From the NCBI GenBank assembly GCA_009823505.1, contig VZQC01006898.1, positions 13,026 through 77,025 of the forward strand: DNA of 64,000 bases, read 5' to 3'. Positions 1-10,439 of this stretch are shown here, piece by piece. Numbering within the stretch: the stretch's first letter is position 1; every line of letters begins with the position of its first letter. Source of the stretch: Rhizomys pruinosus (lineage: Eukaryota; Chordata; Mammalia; Rodentia; Spalacidae). The notes under the pieces were generated by a model, which saw nothing but the letters and a program-made list of their open reading frames with translations, was not told the DNA's origin and did not search any database. The translations under genes were made by a program, and so were the position numbers.

Positions 1-262
1 CAGTGTGGAGAACCCTTAGAAGACTCAAAATGAGCCTTCCATTTGACCCAGTCATACCACTCCTGGGTATATACCCACAAGACACAACTTACTGCAAAGA
101 TACATGCACAGCTATGTTTATTGCAGCTCTGCTCACAATAGCAAAAAGCTGGAACCAGCCCAGGTGCCCTTCAACTGACGAGTGGATACAGAAAATGTGG
201 TAAATGTATACAATGGAATACTATGCATCAGTAAAGAGGGACAACATCATGAACTTTGCAGG
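1..262 (+). mobile_element. L1 ORF2 3' end fragment
   Basis: The translation carries the ORF2 C-terminal wording around a Pro-Leu-Leu-Gly-Ile-Tyr-Pro motif, followed by typical L1 sequence about small cyclic steps to the 3' end. The element is cut by the window start. Confidence 0.8.
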
Positions 263-265
263 TAT

Positions 266-508
266 TTATTTGTCTTTTTGAGGTAGGGTCTCCCTATAGC
301 CCCAGCTGGCCTGGAATTCACTTCGTTGACCAGGCTAGCCTTGAACTCACAGAGATCTGCCTGCCTCTGCCTCCCAAGCGCTAGGATTAAAGGCATGTAT
401 CACCACCCCCATCTTAAAGACGGTTCTTAGCTGCCATGTGGGTGCTGGGAATCAAACCCAGGTCCTCAGCAAGAGCAGTCAGTACTGCTGAGCCATCTCT
501 CCAGCCCC
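266..508 (-). mobile_element. Dimeric SINE: B2/B3-type head fused to B1
   Basis: Read on the minus strand, a tRNA-derived head (412-508) passes through GCTAAGAACCGTCTTTAAG directly into a 7SL-derived B1 (266-411). The same junction recurs in several other copies in this window, so this is one composite family rather than two neighbouring insertions. Confidence 0.75.
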
Positions 509-509
509 T

Positions 510-1630
510 ATAGTTCTCTTTTTTGGTTGTACCTTTGCCTGGATTTGGTATTAGAGTGATGCTGGCTTCATAGAAGGAATTTGGGAGATTTACCTCTGCT
601 TGTATCCTTCTGAACAGTTTGAGTAATAACAGTTCTAAGTCCTCTTTAAATATTTTATAGAATTCTGCCATGAAACCATCTGGGCCTGGGCTTTTTATAG
701 TTGGGAGATTTCTTATTACATTTTCAATTTCTTCATATATTATGGGTCTGTTTAAGCTGGCAATCTCTTCTTGGTTAAGCTTTGGTGATTCCCAGGATTT
801 CAAATATTCATCCATTTCTCTTAGGTTTTCAAATTTAGTAGAATATAGGTTTCTGAAGTATTCCTGTATGATTGTCTGGATCTTTTCATTGTCTGTTGTG
901 CTATTTCCCCTTTCATCACAAATTCTGTGATTTGGATTTGCAATTTCTTTCTTTTGGTTAACTGGGCTAGAGGTCTGTCTATCTTGTTTATTCTTTCAAA
1001 GAACCAACTTTTGAATTCATTGATTCTTTGTATTGTTCTCTTTTTTCTACTTCATTAATCTCTGCTCTGATTTTTGTTATTTCTTCCTGTCTGTTGAGTT
1101 TGGGGTTCATTTGTTGTCTCTCAAGTGTTTTTAGCTGCAGGGTTAGATTGTTCACTTGTGCTCTTTCTGTTTTTCTAATGTAGGCACCCAAGGCTATAAA
1201 CTTCCCTCCTAGGACTGCTTTTAAAGTATCCCATAGGTTTTGCTGTGTTGTATTATCATTGTCATTCAGTTCCAGGAATGCTTTTATTTCTTTATTTTTT
1301 CTTCCTTGACCCATTCATTTATTCAGGAGTGTGTTGTTTAGTCTCCATGTGTTCTTGTAGATAATAGGGCTTATCCTGGTGTTGATATTGAGCTTTATTG
1401 CACTGTGTTCTGATAGAATGCATGAAATTATTTCAATATTTTTGCATTTGTTGAGGTTTTCTTTTTCTTGCATCCCAGTATGTGGTCAATTTTGGAGAAT
1501 GTTCTGTGGGGTGCTAAGTAGAAAGTATATTCTCTGGTATTTGGGTGGAATATTCGGTAAATGTCTGTGAGATCCATTTGGTGTATCATATCATTCAGTT
1601 CAGATGCCTCTCTATTTATTCTTTGTCTGT
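510..1630 (-). mobile_element. L1 ORF2 fragment (endonuclease-RT linker and early RT)
   Basis: Minus-strand translation shows the L1 reverse transcriptase entry motif SPGPDGF and SFYEASITLIPNP (about 540-815), then upstream linker sequence with [10 protein letters not shown] (about 1190). Several frameshifts break the frame. A second L1 piece of the same strand follows at 1636-1830. Confidence 0.9.
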
Positions 1631-1635
1631 TGACA

Positions 1636-1830
1636 AAGGGCTCATCTGATAATCATGACAAATTGGCTTCTTTTCCAATGTAGATTTCTTTCTCTGTCTA
1701 AGTGTTCAGGCTAGGACTTGAAGTATTATATTGAATGAAAGCAGTGAAATTAGGCATTCTTCCTTGTCTTGTTCTAGATCTTAGAGAGAAGCTTTCAGCT
1801 TTCCCCCATTCAGTATAATACTTCTTTATT
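1636..1830 (-). mobile_element. L1 RT fragment, out of order relative to 510-1630
   Basis: This resembles the minus-strand L1 region encoding the RT segment downstream of SFYEAS (the part about gene-copy residues and the QGCPLSP core). In a colinear antisense element it should lie below 540, not above 1630. It is either a second element or an internal rearrangement. Confidence 0.55.
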
Positions 1831-2169
1831 GAATTTCATTCTATCTTTACTTATCTATCTAATCTTTCGTATATTCAACTTGCCCCTCCATACAAGTTTC
1901 TGGGGTCAATTCTGGAGACTAGGCTGATTTGGTCTCAGACACCAATAATTAATCTCCCCAAGACATTTCCCCTTAATCATCTCCATAAAGCTTTGGGGCT
2001 ATTAACTGGCCCTCCTCAGAGGAGATGTGTCCATTGTATGATTGTCTGAAGGGCCCTACAGAGCCTTCCAAGCTGTGCAGTGTAACCTGAGTAGTGCATA
2101 TTGTTGTCTAAAGAATCAATGCTGCTATGCCATGCACCTTCACTGTTAGGTTTGACTACCCCTCCCCTT

Positions 2170-3345
2170 AGTGGGGATAATTCTCACTCTAGGTGATTGT
2201 CTGGTGGGGGCAATATGGAAATCTCATGGGCCTCTGGAATGGCTACATCCTGTATATCACAGAGTCCTAAGCCACCTGGAAGCCATTGCTATCATGATTA
2301 GGATGAAAACTTTAAAAGAGCAATTACACAGTAAGACCCTGTCATATTTAACAGGGGAAAAATATAATTCATGGATTAACATATCATCCAAACATATGTG
2401 TCTATGCCAAAGTAACCTACCATAACTATTAGTGCTGTTTAAATACCTATATATCTAATTGCTTGTGCTTCATTAGTAGGATCAAAAGGTTATTCCTGGA
2501 CAAACTGTCAGCCCATGAAAGGAAACAGCCAGAATTGACCAGAGTCCAAGACAACAGCTCCAGAGAGAGTGGACTGTTTTGCTTCTCATCCACCTGTGCC
2601 CCTTTTCTAAGCCTAGGGAACAATCTGCGGAAGAGGGGGCGTGGTAGAATGTAAGGGCTGCGATTGGGGTGAATGGTGAAACTACAGCAATGTAGTTTGG
2701 ACACTCATTTGATCAACTTGATTGAACAAACAACCCGTCACCCCCCACTGGATGGTGGGGCTGTGGGGGTTTGGGCACAACAGCCTGCAGATTGGTTTTG
2801 CATGAAGGATGCTTGTACTCATGGATTATCACTTATAGCTAAAAATGAAAAAAAAAAACTGAGAGAAAGATGCAGGACAGTTATGGCAGAATGCATGATC
2901 TGGGATGGGGTGGGGGTGGGGGGGAAGGGAAAGGGAAATGTGCCTGAACTGAATTGGAAAATAATGTATGAAATGCACAAAGCATCAATAAAAATAAAAA
3001 AAATAAAAAAATAAAAGAGCAATTACACAAACAGAAGGGGGAGGCCTATACCCACCCCCAATGATGCAGTGTGCAGAACACTCTTTACTATAAAGTTTCT
3101 GTACATTTTGGAACAAGACATGATAACCCCAGTCCACTAGCACTGGAGCACTCTGACAGGACATAAAGAGCTACTATGAGTTACTGTGGTGAGATCCAAT
3201 GTTGGGACAATGGAAGGGCCCAGACCTACTACTAACCTGGGAAGAGGGTTTGCTTGTGTATTCCCACAGGCAGAGCCCTCCTCATCTGGGTTTTGGCAAG
3301 AAGTGTTCATCCTTGGACTGCAGGAGATGGACCAGAACCCACCTA
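2170..3345 (+). mobile_element. ERV2/betaretrovirus-like pol integrase remnant (interrupted)
   Basis: Broken frames show the integrase C-terminal half: a segment ending in a Leu-Lys-Glu-Gln-Leu-like helix near 2300-2331, its continuation from 3015, and the C-terminal SH3-like part with WKGP and a CVFPQ-type strand (about 3199-3290). It is interrupted by a retroposon at 2332-3014 and carries stops and frameshifts, so it is non-functional. Sequence at 1850-2170 may be more of the provirus, but I could not recognise it. Confidence 0.65.
2332..3014 (+). mobile_element. Retroposon family copy with 17 bp target-site duplication
   Basis: A ~680 bp insert is flanked by AAAAGAGCAATTACACA (about 2315-2331 and 3015-3031). 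It ends with a purine-rich G tract (2900-2940), a CAATAAA signal and an A-rich tail, the hallmarks of L1-machinery retroposition. It matches the reverse complement of about 39806-40470, so it is a 5'-truncated copy of a longer family. No coding capacity is visible. Confidence 0.8.
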
Positions 3346-3479
3346 CCAGCAGAGAAGTTGGCCTGCCTGAGCATTCAGGAAGGGTGGAAGAAATCCAGGA
3401 GACTGCCAGTCTGCTGGAGGCCGATGCACAGGGTGACATCGGGGGGAACCTCAAGGCATGGAGTCACAGGCACAGAGCC

Positions 3480-4590
3480 TGAGGCCTCCAGGGATGATAC
3501 CAGCCATGGGTCCACTATTGTTGGCTCTCATATGTGATGCCCTGACCACCAATAGTGTAGCAGACCTGGTATCACAGGTAACATGGGCGTATGTGCCCAA
3601 CCCACCATTTCTGATGGTATCCTCTTGGGCTAGCACCCTGCCTCTGATTCTTGGCAATGATTCTGCCTTAATCCAACCATGGGCCTTACCTTACAAATTG
3701 AAACAGCACCTTACAATCAATTTGTCCTAATGGGAACCAGCCAGATTTTACTTAACTTCAATCAAACTCTTACTCCCTATTTGGGAGGAATTGGTATGAG
3801 GGTCTTTCCACCCCTCCTCCCTGCTGTGAGAGGAGTCAATTATTATGGTAATGGATCTCTATCAGGGTTGCCTGATAGCTCCCTTTGTGTTCTTCCTAAC
3901 TAACTCCTCAGCTGAACTGGTAGAACAAGGAAATTTCATGGCCATATCTCTAATTGTATTACACCCCACAGTGCTACTGACTTTATTCGTATCCTTAAGA
4001 CTCCAGCAGTTTCATGGTTGTCGGTTAATCTGACCATGCCTTGGCAAGAGCAGACCAGGTTGAAGCATGTGGTCATCCTTTATCATAAAAAAAGAGACTT
4101 AAGAGGCAGGTGGATCTTTGTGAGTTCAAGGCCAGCCTGGTCTACAGAGTGAGTTCCAGGACAGCTGGGGCTACAGGGAGACCCTGTCTCAAAAAGACAA
4201 AAAAAAAAAAAGAGACTTAGAGGCCGTTATCCTTAGCTACAGAAGCAGTTACCTCATGAGTATCAATTGCAAACACCCTACAAACTGCAGCCATACCCAT
4301 CAGTAGGAAAATGACCTGCAGCAAAAATTGACTGAACTTTTATTTGATCAACATGTTTGTGTATGCAAACCTCTCCAACTGGACTTGGGGACCCAGATTC
4401 TTTTATTCTTTGATGACTTTGATGACGGTACAAGAACTGGACTGTACAATTAGCAATCATTATACAGATGTTTGCCAATTGGGTTCATATGGATATTGTT
4501 TATTGCTTTTGCAAATAGTCATGGCCATTTGGGCCAGACAAAGACAAACTGACCACCACTACTATCATGCTCTCTGAGCTCGTGGAGGCA
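3480..4590 (+). mobile_element. ERV2-like env remnant
   Basis: Frame fragments between 3490 and 4577 include a VPNPP motif typical of betaretroviral env surface subunits (near 3595) and, near the 3' end (about 4490-4540), a hydrophobic stretch followed by basic residues like a transmembrane anchor and tail. Position between integrase and LTR agrees. Many stops, frameshifts and a B1 insertion at about 4102-4205 break it; no usable envelope product is encoded. Confidence 0.65.
4102..4205 (+). mobile_element. 5'-truncated B1 in the env remnant
   Basis: B1 sequence starting at GAGGCAGGTGG runs to an A tail. It is flanked by AAAAAAGAGACTTA at 4088-4101 and 4206-4219, a clear target-site duplication. 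Confidence 0.85.
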
Positions 4591-4595
4591 ACAAT

Positions 4596-4607
4596 AGAAG
4601 GGGGAGA
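4596..4607 (+). promoter_or_regulatory. Retroviral polypurine tract
   Basis: AGAAGGGGGAGA lies directly before the TG that starts the LTR. In intact proviruses this is the plus-strand primer site. Confidence 0.8.
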
Positions 4608-4974
4608 TGTGGGACAACAATCCTGGACTCAGATGTATCTTGAGCATATGCCAGCTACCAATCTGCTTAGCACAGTACACAGAGCAAAAATACAGGGCAT
4701 TCCCTGTGTTCAGCTAGCATGTGCTCAGAAGTCACAAGTCAGCTTTCTTGTCAGCCCCTTTTTTGAATATGCCCCATGAATTGGGATGATGTGTGATGGT
4801 ATGGAGGTCTAGGATTGGCCACTGGGAGGGGATGTCACATGATGTAGAGGCTGCCTGTCCCAGACTTAAGCTACCAGCTATGTGAAAATAGATGGATTTT
4901 ATGGATTTGCACCCTCTGATGTGATCCCTGGGATGTTACTGGAGTAACCCTGCAATATACCCTCTTCATCAATC
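4608..4974 (+). repeat. 3' LTR of the ERV2-like provirus
   Basis: The segment starts TGTGGGACAACA directly after the polypurine tract and ends in ...CAATCA before L1 sequence resumes. It is about 367 bp. I see no second copy, so the 5' half of the provirus is missing. Confidence 0.65.
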
Positions 4975-5086
4975 AATATTATCAAAATATTCATACTGCC
5001 ACAAACAATTTACAGGTTTAATACAATTTCTACTAAAATGCCAATGGTACTCTTCTCAGAACTAGACATTAAAACATTGACATAGG

Positions 5087-5300
5087 GCTGGAGAGATGGC
5101 CTAGTGGTCAAGAGCGTCGACTACCATTGCAGAGGACCCAGGTTCGATGCCCAGCACCCACATGGCAGCTGAGAGCCTTAACTCTAGTTCCAGGGGAATC
5201 CGACACCCTCTTCTGACCTCCACGGCATTGCACGACACGAGTACACAAACTTACATGCAGACAGTACATTCATACACATAAAAAAGCATTTACATAAAAC
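5087..5300 (+). mobile_element. B3-type (B2 family) SINE
   Basis: A GGGCTGGAGAGATGG head with A/B-box-like sequence is followed by the CTCCAGTTCCAGGGG-like middle of B3 elements and an A-rich tail. Confidence 0.9.
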
Positions 5301-6005
5301 CACACCCCCACCCCGCACAACAGCCAAATCCATTTTGAGCAAATGAACAAAGCAAGGAGTATTGTGCCACTAGTCAAAATAGCATGGTATTGTCTTCAAA
5401 ATGCTTCAATAGCAGGGAGTACTGTCTTCTGCCAATGGAGCAGAAGAGAGAGGCTAGAAATGAACTCATGCATCTGCAACTAACTAATTTTCAACAAAGG
5501 GGCTAAAAACAGGCATTTGAACAAAGTGTTTTCAAAAAACAGTATTAGGAAAATTGGAAACCTATGAGCTGAAGGATGAAGCTAGAAACCCCTAGCTCTC
5601 CCCTGACAAAAAGAGCAACTCAAAAATAGATTAAAGATATCCACTTAAGACCTAAAACTATGAACTGTGAGGAGAAAACATACTTCAGAACATTGGAATG
5701 TGCAGGTTTATTTTTTTACAAACTAAGACACACACACCCCAAATAGACAAATGAGATTTCATAAAACTAAAAGCTTCTAAGAGTAAGGAAAACTGGGCAG
5801 AGTACAGAGACAATCCACTAAATGGGAGAAAAGATACACAATGTATACATCAGATAAGGATTTCAGATCTAGGTTATGTAAGAAACTCCAAAACCCAACA
5901 GCAGAAACTAAATTATTTCTCAAAAGAAGATGTACATATGACAAACAGGCACATGAAAGATGTTCAGCATCACAAATTATCAATGAAATGCAAATTAAAA
6001 TCGTA

Positions 6006-6210
6006 ATGCTGGAGAGATGGTTCGGTGGTTGAGAACACTGACTGCTCTTGCAGAAGACCTGGGTTCAACTCCCATCATCAACCATTATGTTATGGCTAAC
6101 AACGGTCCATAACTACAGTTCCAGGGGATCCAACACCCTCTTCTGACCTCTATGGGCTTTGCACGACATAGGTGCACTTATATATGTGCGGGTAATACAT
6201 TCATACATGG
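6006..6210 (+). mobile_element. B3-type SINE
   Basis: It starts GCTGGAGAGATGG and carries the CAGTTCCAGGGGATCC middle. Its 3' half is part of a tandem duplication that extends to 6404. Confidence 0.85.
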
Positions 6211-6404
6211 AAAGTAAGGCCCAGGGACTCTCAGGGAAGAAGTTGGCATATCACCCCATAACTCCAGTTCCAGGGGATCCAACACCCTCTTCTGACCTCT
6301 ATGGGCTGTGCACAACATAGGTGCACTTATATATGTGTAGGCAATACACTCATACATGGAAAGTAAGGCCCAGGGACTCTCAAGGAAGAAGTTGGTATAT
6401 CACA
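6111..6404 (+). repeat. ~148 bp tandem duplication (two copies)
   Basis: The SINE 3' half plus about 60 bp of flank (through GGCCCAGGGACTCTCA and a TATATCAC end) occurs at about 6111-6255 and again at 6259-6404 with a dozen or so differences. Confidence 0.85.
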
Positions 6405-6410
6405 TTGTAA

Positions 6411-6665
6411 GGGCTAAAGGGGGGGGGGTGAATTGTGAGATCACAGCAAAAGTGGACTGGACTTTTATTTGATCAGCATGCTTGTGTATGCAAACCCCCC
6501 CCAACTGGACTTGGGGATCCTGGGTTGTACAAGAATTGGACTCAGATGCTTGTTAATTGGGTTTACATGGATATTGCTTATGTTTATTGCTTATGTTTAC
6601 TAACTGGTTAAAAAAAGATGTTCTGTATGAAATACACAAAATTTCAATAAATAATAAATAAATGA
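6411..6665 (+). mobile_element. Short retroposon related to 2332-3014 and to the ERV env 3' end
   Basis: It starts TAAGGGCTAAAGG with a G run and a GATCACAGCAAAAG segment, and ends TATGAAATACACAAAATTTCAATAAA plus an A-rich tail, like the 2332-3014 family. Its middle matches the env remnant at about 4320-4500, notably TTTATTTGATCA. Confidence 0.7.
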
Positions 6666-7479
6666 ACATAATGAGTATCATCTCCCATTAAGTAAGGCTA
6701 ATATAAAAAGATACCAAGCTGGTGAAAATGTGGAGAAAGGGAAACCCTTCCACACTGGTAGCAAAGTGAGCTAGTACAGCCATGATGCAACACAGCAGAG
6801 AAATTCCTCAGAAAATAGAAAATAAAATAAAAACAGAAGGCTAGAGATTGAGAGGCCCTGAGTCTGAATCCCAGCACTAAAAATGTCTTTATCTGTGTAT
6901 TCTGTTAGAATACTTATAATGGAATGTGAACACTGAATAATGTTATTATGTACACATCTGAATTCCAACATTCAGGAGATGGAGACAGAAAGAATGGAAA
7001 TTCAAGACCAGTCTGGGCTATCAGACACTCAGTTGCAAAAAAAAATTATGAGCTTTATATGACTCAGCAATTCCATTCCCAGGTACTTTCAAAAGAAAGG
7101 AAATCAGAGGGCCAAAAAATGTCTGTACTCTCGTGTTCATTAAAGCACCACTAGAAGTATTGAAATAGCCAAGAAATGGAAAGAATACAAGTGTTCATTA
7201 ACTGATGACTGGATAATGGAAACGTCATATACAATGGAAAACTACTCAGCTATAAAAAGAATGAAATCCTGTTATTTACAATAACACTTATGGAACTGGA
7301 TATTATTATGTCAAATGAAATAAACCAGGCACAGCAAGACAGACACCCTATGTACTCACTCATATGAAGAAGAATATAAAGTTATCTCATGAAAGTTGAG
7401 AGTAGAATGTTGGTCACCATAGACCCAGGGTAATAAGGTGAGAAGCAGTATGAAACAAGGTTGGTCACTGGGCACTATC

Positions 7480-7750
7480 CTGGTTCGCTTTGGTTGCTAT
7501 GATAAAACACTGACCAAAACCAACTTAGAGAGGGAGGTAAGGGTTTGTTTCAGCTCGCAGGTTACTGTTTGTCATCAAGGGAAGCCAGGGTAGGAACTCA
7601 AGGCAGGAACCTGGAGGCAGGAACTGAAGTAGAGACCATGGAGGATGCTGCTCACTGGCTTGCTTCCTCCTGGCTCACTCACCTTCCCAGGAATGGCATT
7701 GCCCACAAAGGGTTGGGCCCTCCTAAATTAATTAGCAATTAAGAAAATGC
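7480..7750 (-). repeat. Medium-reiterated rodent repeat (family A)
   Basis: On the minus strand it contains CTCCATGG, GCTCCTGCCT-like and AAACCCTTACCTCC-like blocks ending near a TTTTGGTCAGTGTTTTAT segment. It matches 37984-38390 and, less well, 21366-21735. I could not name the family with certainty. Confidence 0.65.
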
Positions 7751-7751
7751 C

Positions 7752-7890
7752 TCCAGCTGGGCATGGTGGCCCACACTTTTAAGCCCAGTAATTGGGAGGC
7801 AGAGGAGGGAGAATCTCTGTGAGATCAAGACCAGCCCAGTCTACATAATTAGTTCCAGGCCAGCTGGGAGATAAACTGTCTTAAAAAAAG
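7752..7890 (+). mobile_element. B1 SINE (diverged)
   Basis: The 7SL-derived order GCTGGGCATGGTGG, GGGAGGCAGAGG, GTTCCAGGCCAGCTGG and a short A-rich end is visible. Confidence 0.85.
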
Positions 7891-7920
7891 AAGACAAAAA
7901 GAAAAGGAAAAAGAAAATGG

Positions 7921-8358
7921 CTCGTGGATATGTGCACAGAGCAATCCAACTGAGGAAATACTCATGGATATGTGCACAGAGCCATCCAACTGAGGAAATG
8001 CTCATGGATATGTGCACAGAGCCATCCAACTGAGGAAATGCTCATGGATATGTGCACAGAGCCATCCAACTGAGGAAATGCTCATGGATATGTACACAGA
8101 GCCATCCAATTGAAGAAATGCTCATGGATATGTCCACAGAGCCATCCAACTGAGAAATACTCATGGTTATGTCCACAGAGCCATCCAACTAAGGAAATGC
8201 TAGTGGATATGCCCACAGAGCCATCCAACTGAGGAAATGCTCATGGATATGTCCACAGAGCCATCCAACTGAGAAATGCTCGTGGTTATGTGCACAGAGC
8301 CATCCAACTGAGGAAATGCTAGTGGATATGTCCACAGAGCCATCCAACTGAGGAAATG
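7921..8358 (+). repeat. 40 bp minisatellite, 11 copies
   Basis: Eleven head-to-tail units begin CTCATGGATATGTGCACAGA; two units are 39 bp and the others 40 bp. Variants sit at fixed places (TGTGC/TGTCC/TGCCC and CTC/CTA), so the array has a readable internal order. The open frame on the minus strand is a by-product. Confidence 0.97.
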
Positions 8359-8473
8359 TGTCAATCGCGGTTCTCTCTTCCCAGATGTCTCCAGCTTGTG
8401 TCAGGCTGAAAAAACCACCATCATTGATACTAAGATATAATTAGAGAAACAAGGTCTTATTGGATGCATGATG

Positions 8474-8625
8474 TTTGTGTGGCATTGTGTGTCATGGTAT
8501 GTGTGTAGAGGTCAGGGGACCACGCTTGGGAGGCAGTTCTTTCCATTGTCGTATGGTTGCAGGGATCAAGCTCAGGTCACCAGGCTCCTGTAGCAAGCAC
8601 TTTACCTGCTGAGTCTTCTTGCAGA
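8474..8625 (-). mobile_element. Diverged B3-type SINE
   Basis: On the minus strand it resembles the B3/B2 body with a GGTCACCTGA-like and a CAGGAGCCTGG-like segment. It is strongly diverged, so it is an old copy. Confidence 0.55.
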
Positions 8626-8639
8626 CCTTAGAATTGACT

Positions 8640-9595
8640 TTGAGATGGAAATTATAAAAGAAGTAATTTTTAAATATTGAAATAAGATTGCAAACAAGAT
8701 ACCAAACAAGAAAGATTAAAAAATCATTGAGTCAATCTAATAAATATTTAAACAGACTAATATTAAAAAGAGAGAGTTACAAAAAAAATAACAGGAGTTC
8801 ATGCTTACACCTCCTCTCAGGGGACTTGTTACTACTTGAATTGATCATTTTTTTCCATACAACTATAACTTGGACTCAGTCCCGACAGGATTTTGTTGTC
8901 ATACTTGGTAGAGTTGTTTGCTCTAGAAGCACACTTTGAGGTAATTCAAGCAACAAAAGGAGGTTTGTTAGAAGGACATGTGGGTGTTTCTCTTAACTCA
9001 TGTAGGTGTCATGAACCTGGAAAATCCTCAGGAGCTGAAAAATTTACATTCCTTCCCTTTTCCTTCTAACCACAATCCTAAGGAAAAGGGGAACCGAACA
9101 TGGGAGAGAAGATAAGCCACACAATGTGAATGTAGTGCAGGTGAGTTTTAAGTGATAATAAATGAAGTCTAAATTGTGATGGACAGGTGAGAGACTGAGA
9201 TGTGCAAAGTGGAGGTTCAAAGGTCGAGTCAGTGAAAGAAGCATGGTCTAGTCAGTCAGTGAAAGGGGCATGGTCTAGTAAGTGAAAAGAGCATGGTCTA
9301 GTCAGTGAGTGAAAGGAGCATGGTCTAGTCAGTCAGTACAAGGAGCATGGTCTAGTCACTTTCCAAAGGCCCCGTCTCTCAGTACTGCTGCACTGGGGAC
9401 TAATCCTGAAACACAGGATCTCTTGAAGAACATTTAAAATCCTATCGGAGTCTTAAGCTACTGCCACTCTTCACTTTCTCCAAAAGACTGGCATATTTAC
9501 TTCATGCCACATGCATGTAGTGAGGGTGTTATATCTGACATGATTGGCACTTTGATACTTACCAAACGTTATGCCTTTTACGAATAGTTGTCTTG
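8640..9595. other. Unassigned intergenic sequence with a minisatellite
   Basis: Apart from a five-copy ~30 bp tandem repeat (9226-9358), I recognise no gene or repeat. Short ORFs of under 85 codons lack similarity that I can see. Confidence 0.5.
9226..9358 (+). repeat. ~30 bp minisatellite, about 5 copies
   Basis: Units contain GAGCATGGTCTAGTCAGT with variable lengths of TCAGTGAAAG spacer, giving a period of about 26-30 bp. Confidence 0.85.
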
Positions 9596-9907
9596 AGCTG
9601 AGGAAATGGCTCAGTGGGCAAGAACACTTATTCAGAAAGAAGGAGGAATTAAATTTGAATCCTCAGCAGCCACAAAAAGGAGCAGAGCGGGGCTGTACAT
9701 GCCTATAACCACAGCACTGAGGTGAGGGTTTAGACAGGAAGATCCTTAGATCTTGTTGATTAACTAGTCTAGACAAAATGGTGTTTCTGGTCCAGTGAGA
9801 AATCCTATCTTGACTCCATAAGGTGGAGGCAATAGAAGATCTCCAGAGTGCTGTTCTGGCTTCTGCACTCACGGACATGGGTACATGCATCCTCACATTC
9901 ACGAAGT

Positions 9908-9951
<44 letters not shown>

Positions 9952-9960
9952 ACATGCTAC
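9596..9960 (+). mobile_element. B4/RSINE-like SINE ending in (CA)n
   Basis: A tRNA-like head (GAGGAAATGGCTCAGTGGGCAAG) is followed by a B1-like middle and ends in a CA repeat at 9909-9953, as in rodent B4-type elements. A similar layout is seen at 48615-48850. Confidence 0.6.
9909..9953 (+). repeat. (CA)n microsatellite
   Basis: Near-perfect CA dinucleotide run of about 22 units at the end of a SINE. Confidence 0.97.
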
Positions 9961-9984
9961 ATTGAAAAGAATAGATGTTTTGCT

Positions 9985-10095
9985 AGGCATGGTGGGTCAT
10001 GCCTGTAGTTTCAGTACTCAGGAGGCTGAGAAGAAAGAGTTCAAACTGGAGACAGCCAACTACGGTGCATAGTGTCACCCTGTCTTGAAAAAAGT
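9985..10095 (+). mobile_element. Old B1 SINE fragment
   Basis: GGCATGGTGGGTCATGCCTGTAG is followed by GGAGGCTGAGAAG and ends CCTGTCTTGAAAA. Strongly diverged. Confidence 0.65.
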
Positions 10096-10204
10096 TATGT
10101 AAGCTTTCAACTGTTTCTATCAACTATGAGTACAGTAATTATGCAATTTTTCTACAAATATTGACAATAAAATGGCTGTATAACCATACAGCATAGCTAT
10201 AATT

Positions 10205-10400
10205 TTTTAAACTTTATTTATTTATTTTTTTATGTGTATGAATGTATTGTCTGCATATAGGTTTGTGCACCCGTGTCATGCAATGCCACGGAGGTCAGAA
10301 GAGGGTGTTGGATTCCCCTGGAACTAGAGTTCTCCTGGAACTGGAGTTACAGACGGTTCTCGGCTGCCATGTGGGTGCTGGGGATCGAACCCAGGTCCCT
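10205..10400 (-). mobile_element. B3-type SINE next to the Alox12e 5' end
   Basis: The reverse-complement B3 body is clear, from a T-rich left end to the head motif truncated at GAACCCAGGTCCCT. It lies directly before the exon 1 candidate, where the promoter would be expected. Confidence 0.9.
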
Positions 10401-10439
10401 AAAATTGGGTGGGGACGGGACCAGAACTAGCATCACCCC

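Larger units (their letters stand above)
4976..7470 (+). mobile_element. Old L1 (ORF2 C-terminal half to 3' end), with nested insertions
   Basis: L1 ORF2 sequence is seen at 4976-5085, 5310-6004 and 6666-7470, including a terminal region ending in wording such as a cyclic TACTCACTCATATG. It is split by two B3-type SINEs (5087-5300, 6006-6210), a tandem duplication and a short retroposon. Confidence 0.75.

Noticed and set aside
3186..4779. Overlapping open frames as candidate cellular genes
   Set aside because: They follow the integrase, env, polypurine tract, LTR order of a decayed betaretrovirus-like provirus.
7921..8358. Regularly spaced repeats resembling a CRISPR array
   Set aside because: The units are directly adjacent with no unique spacers, and the context is a rodent genome; it is a minisatellite.
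9663..9990. Val-Cys repeat proteins on the minus strand
   Set aside because: They are translations of a (CA)n microsatellite.
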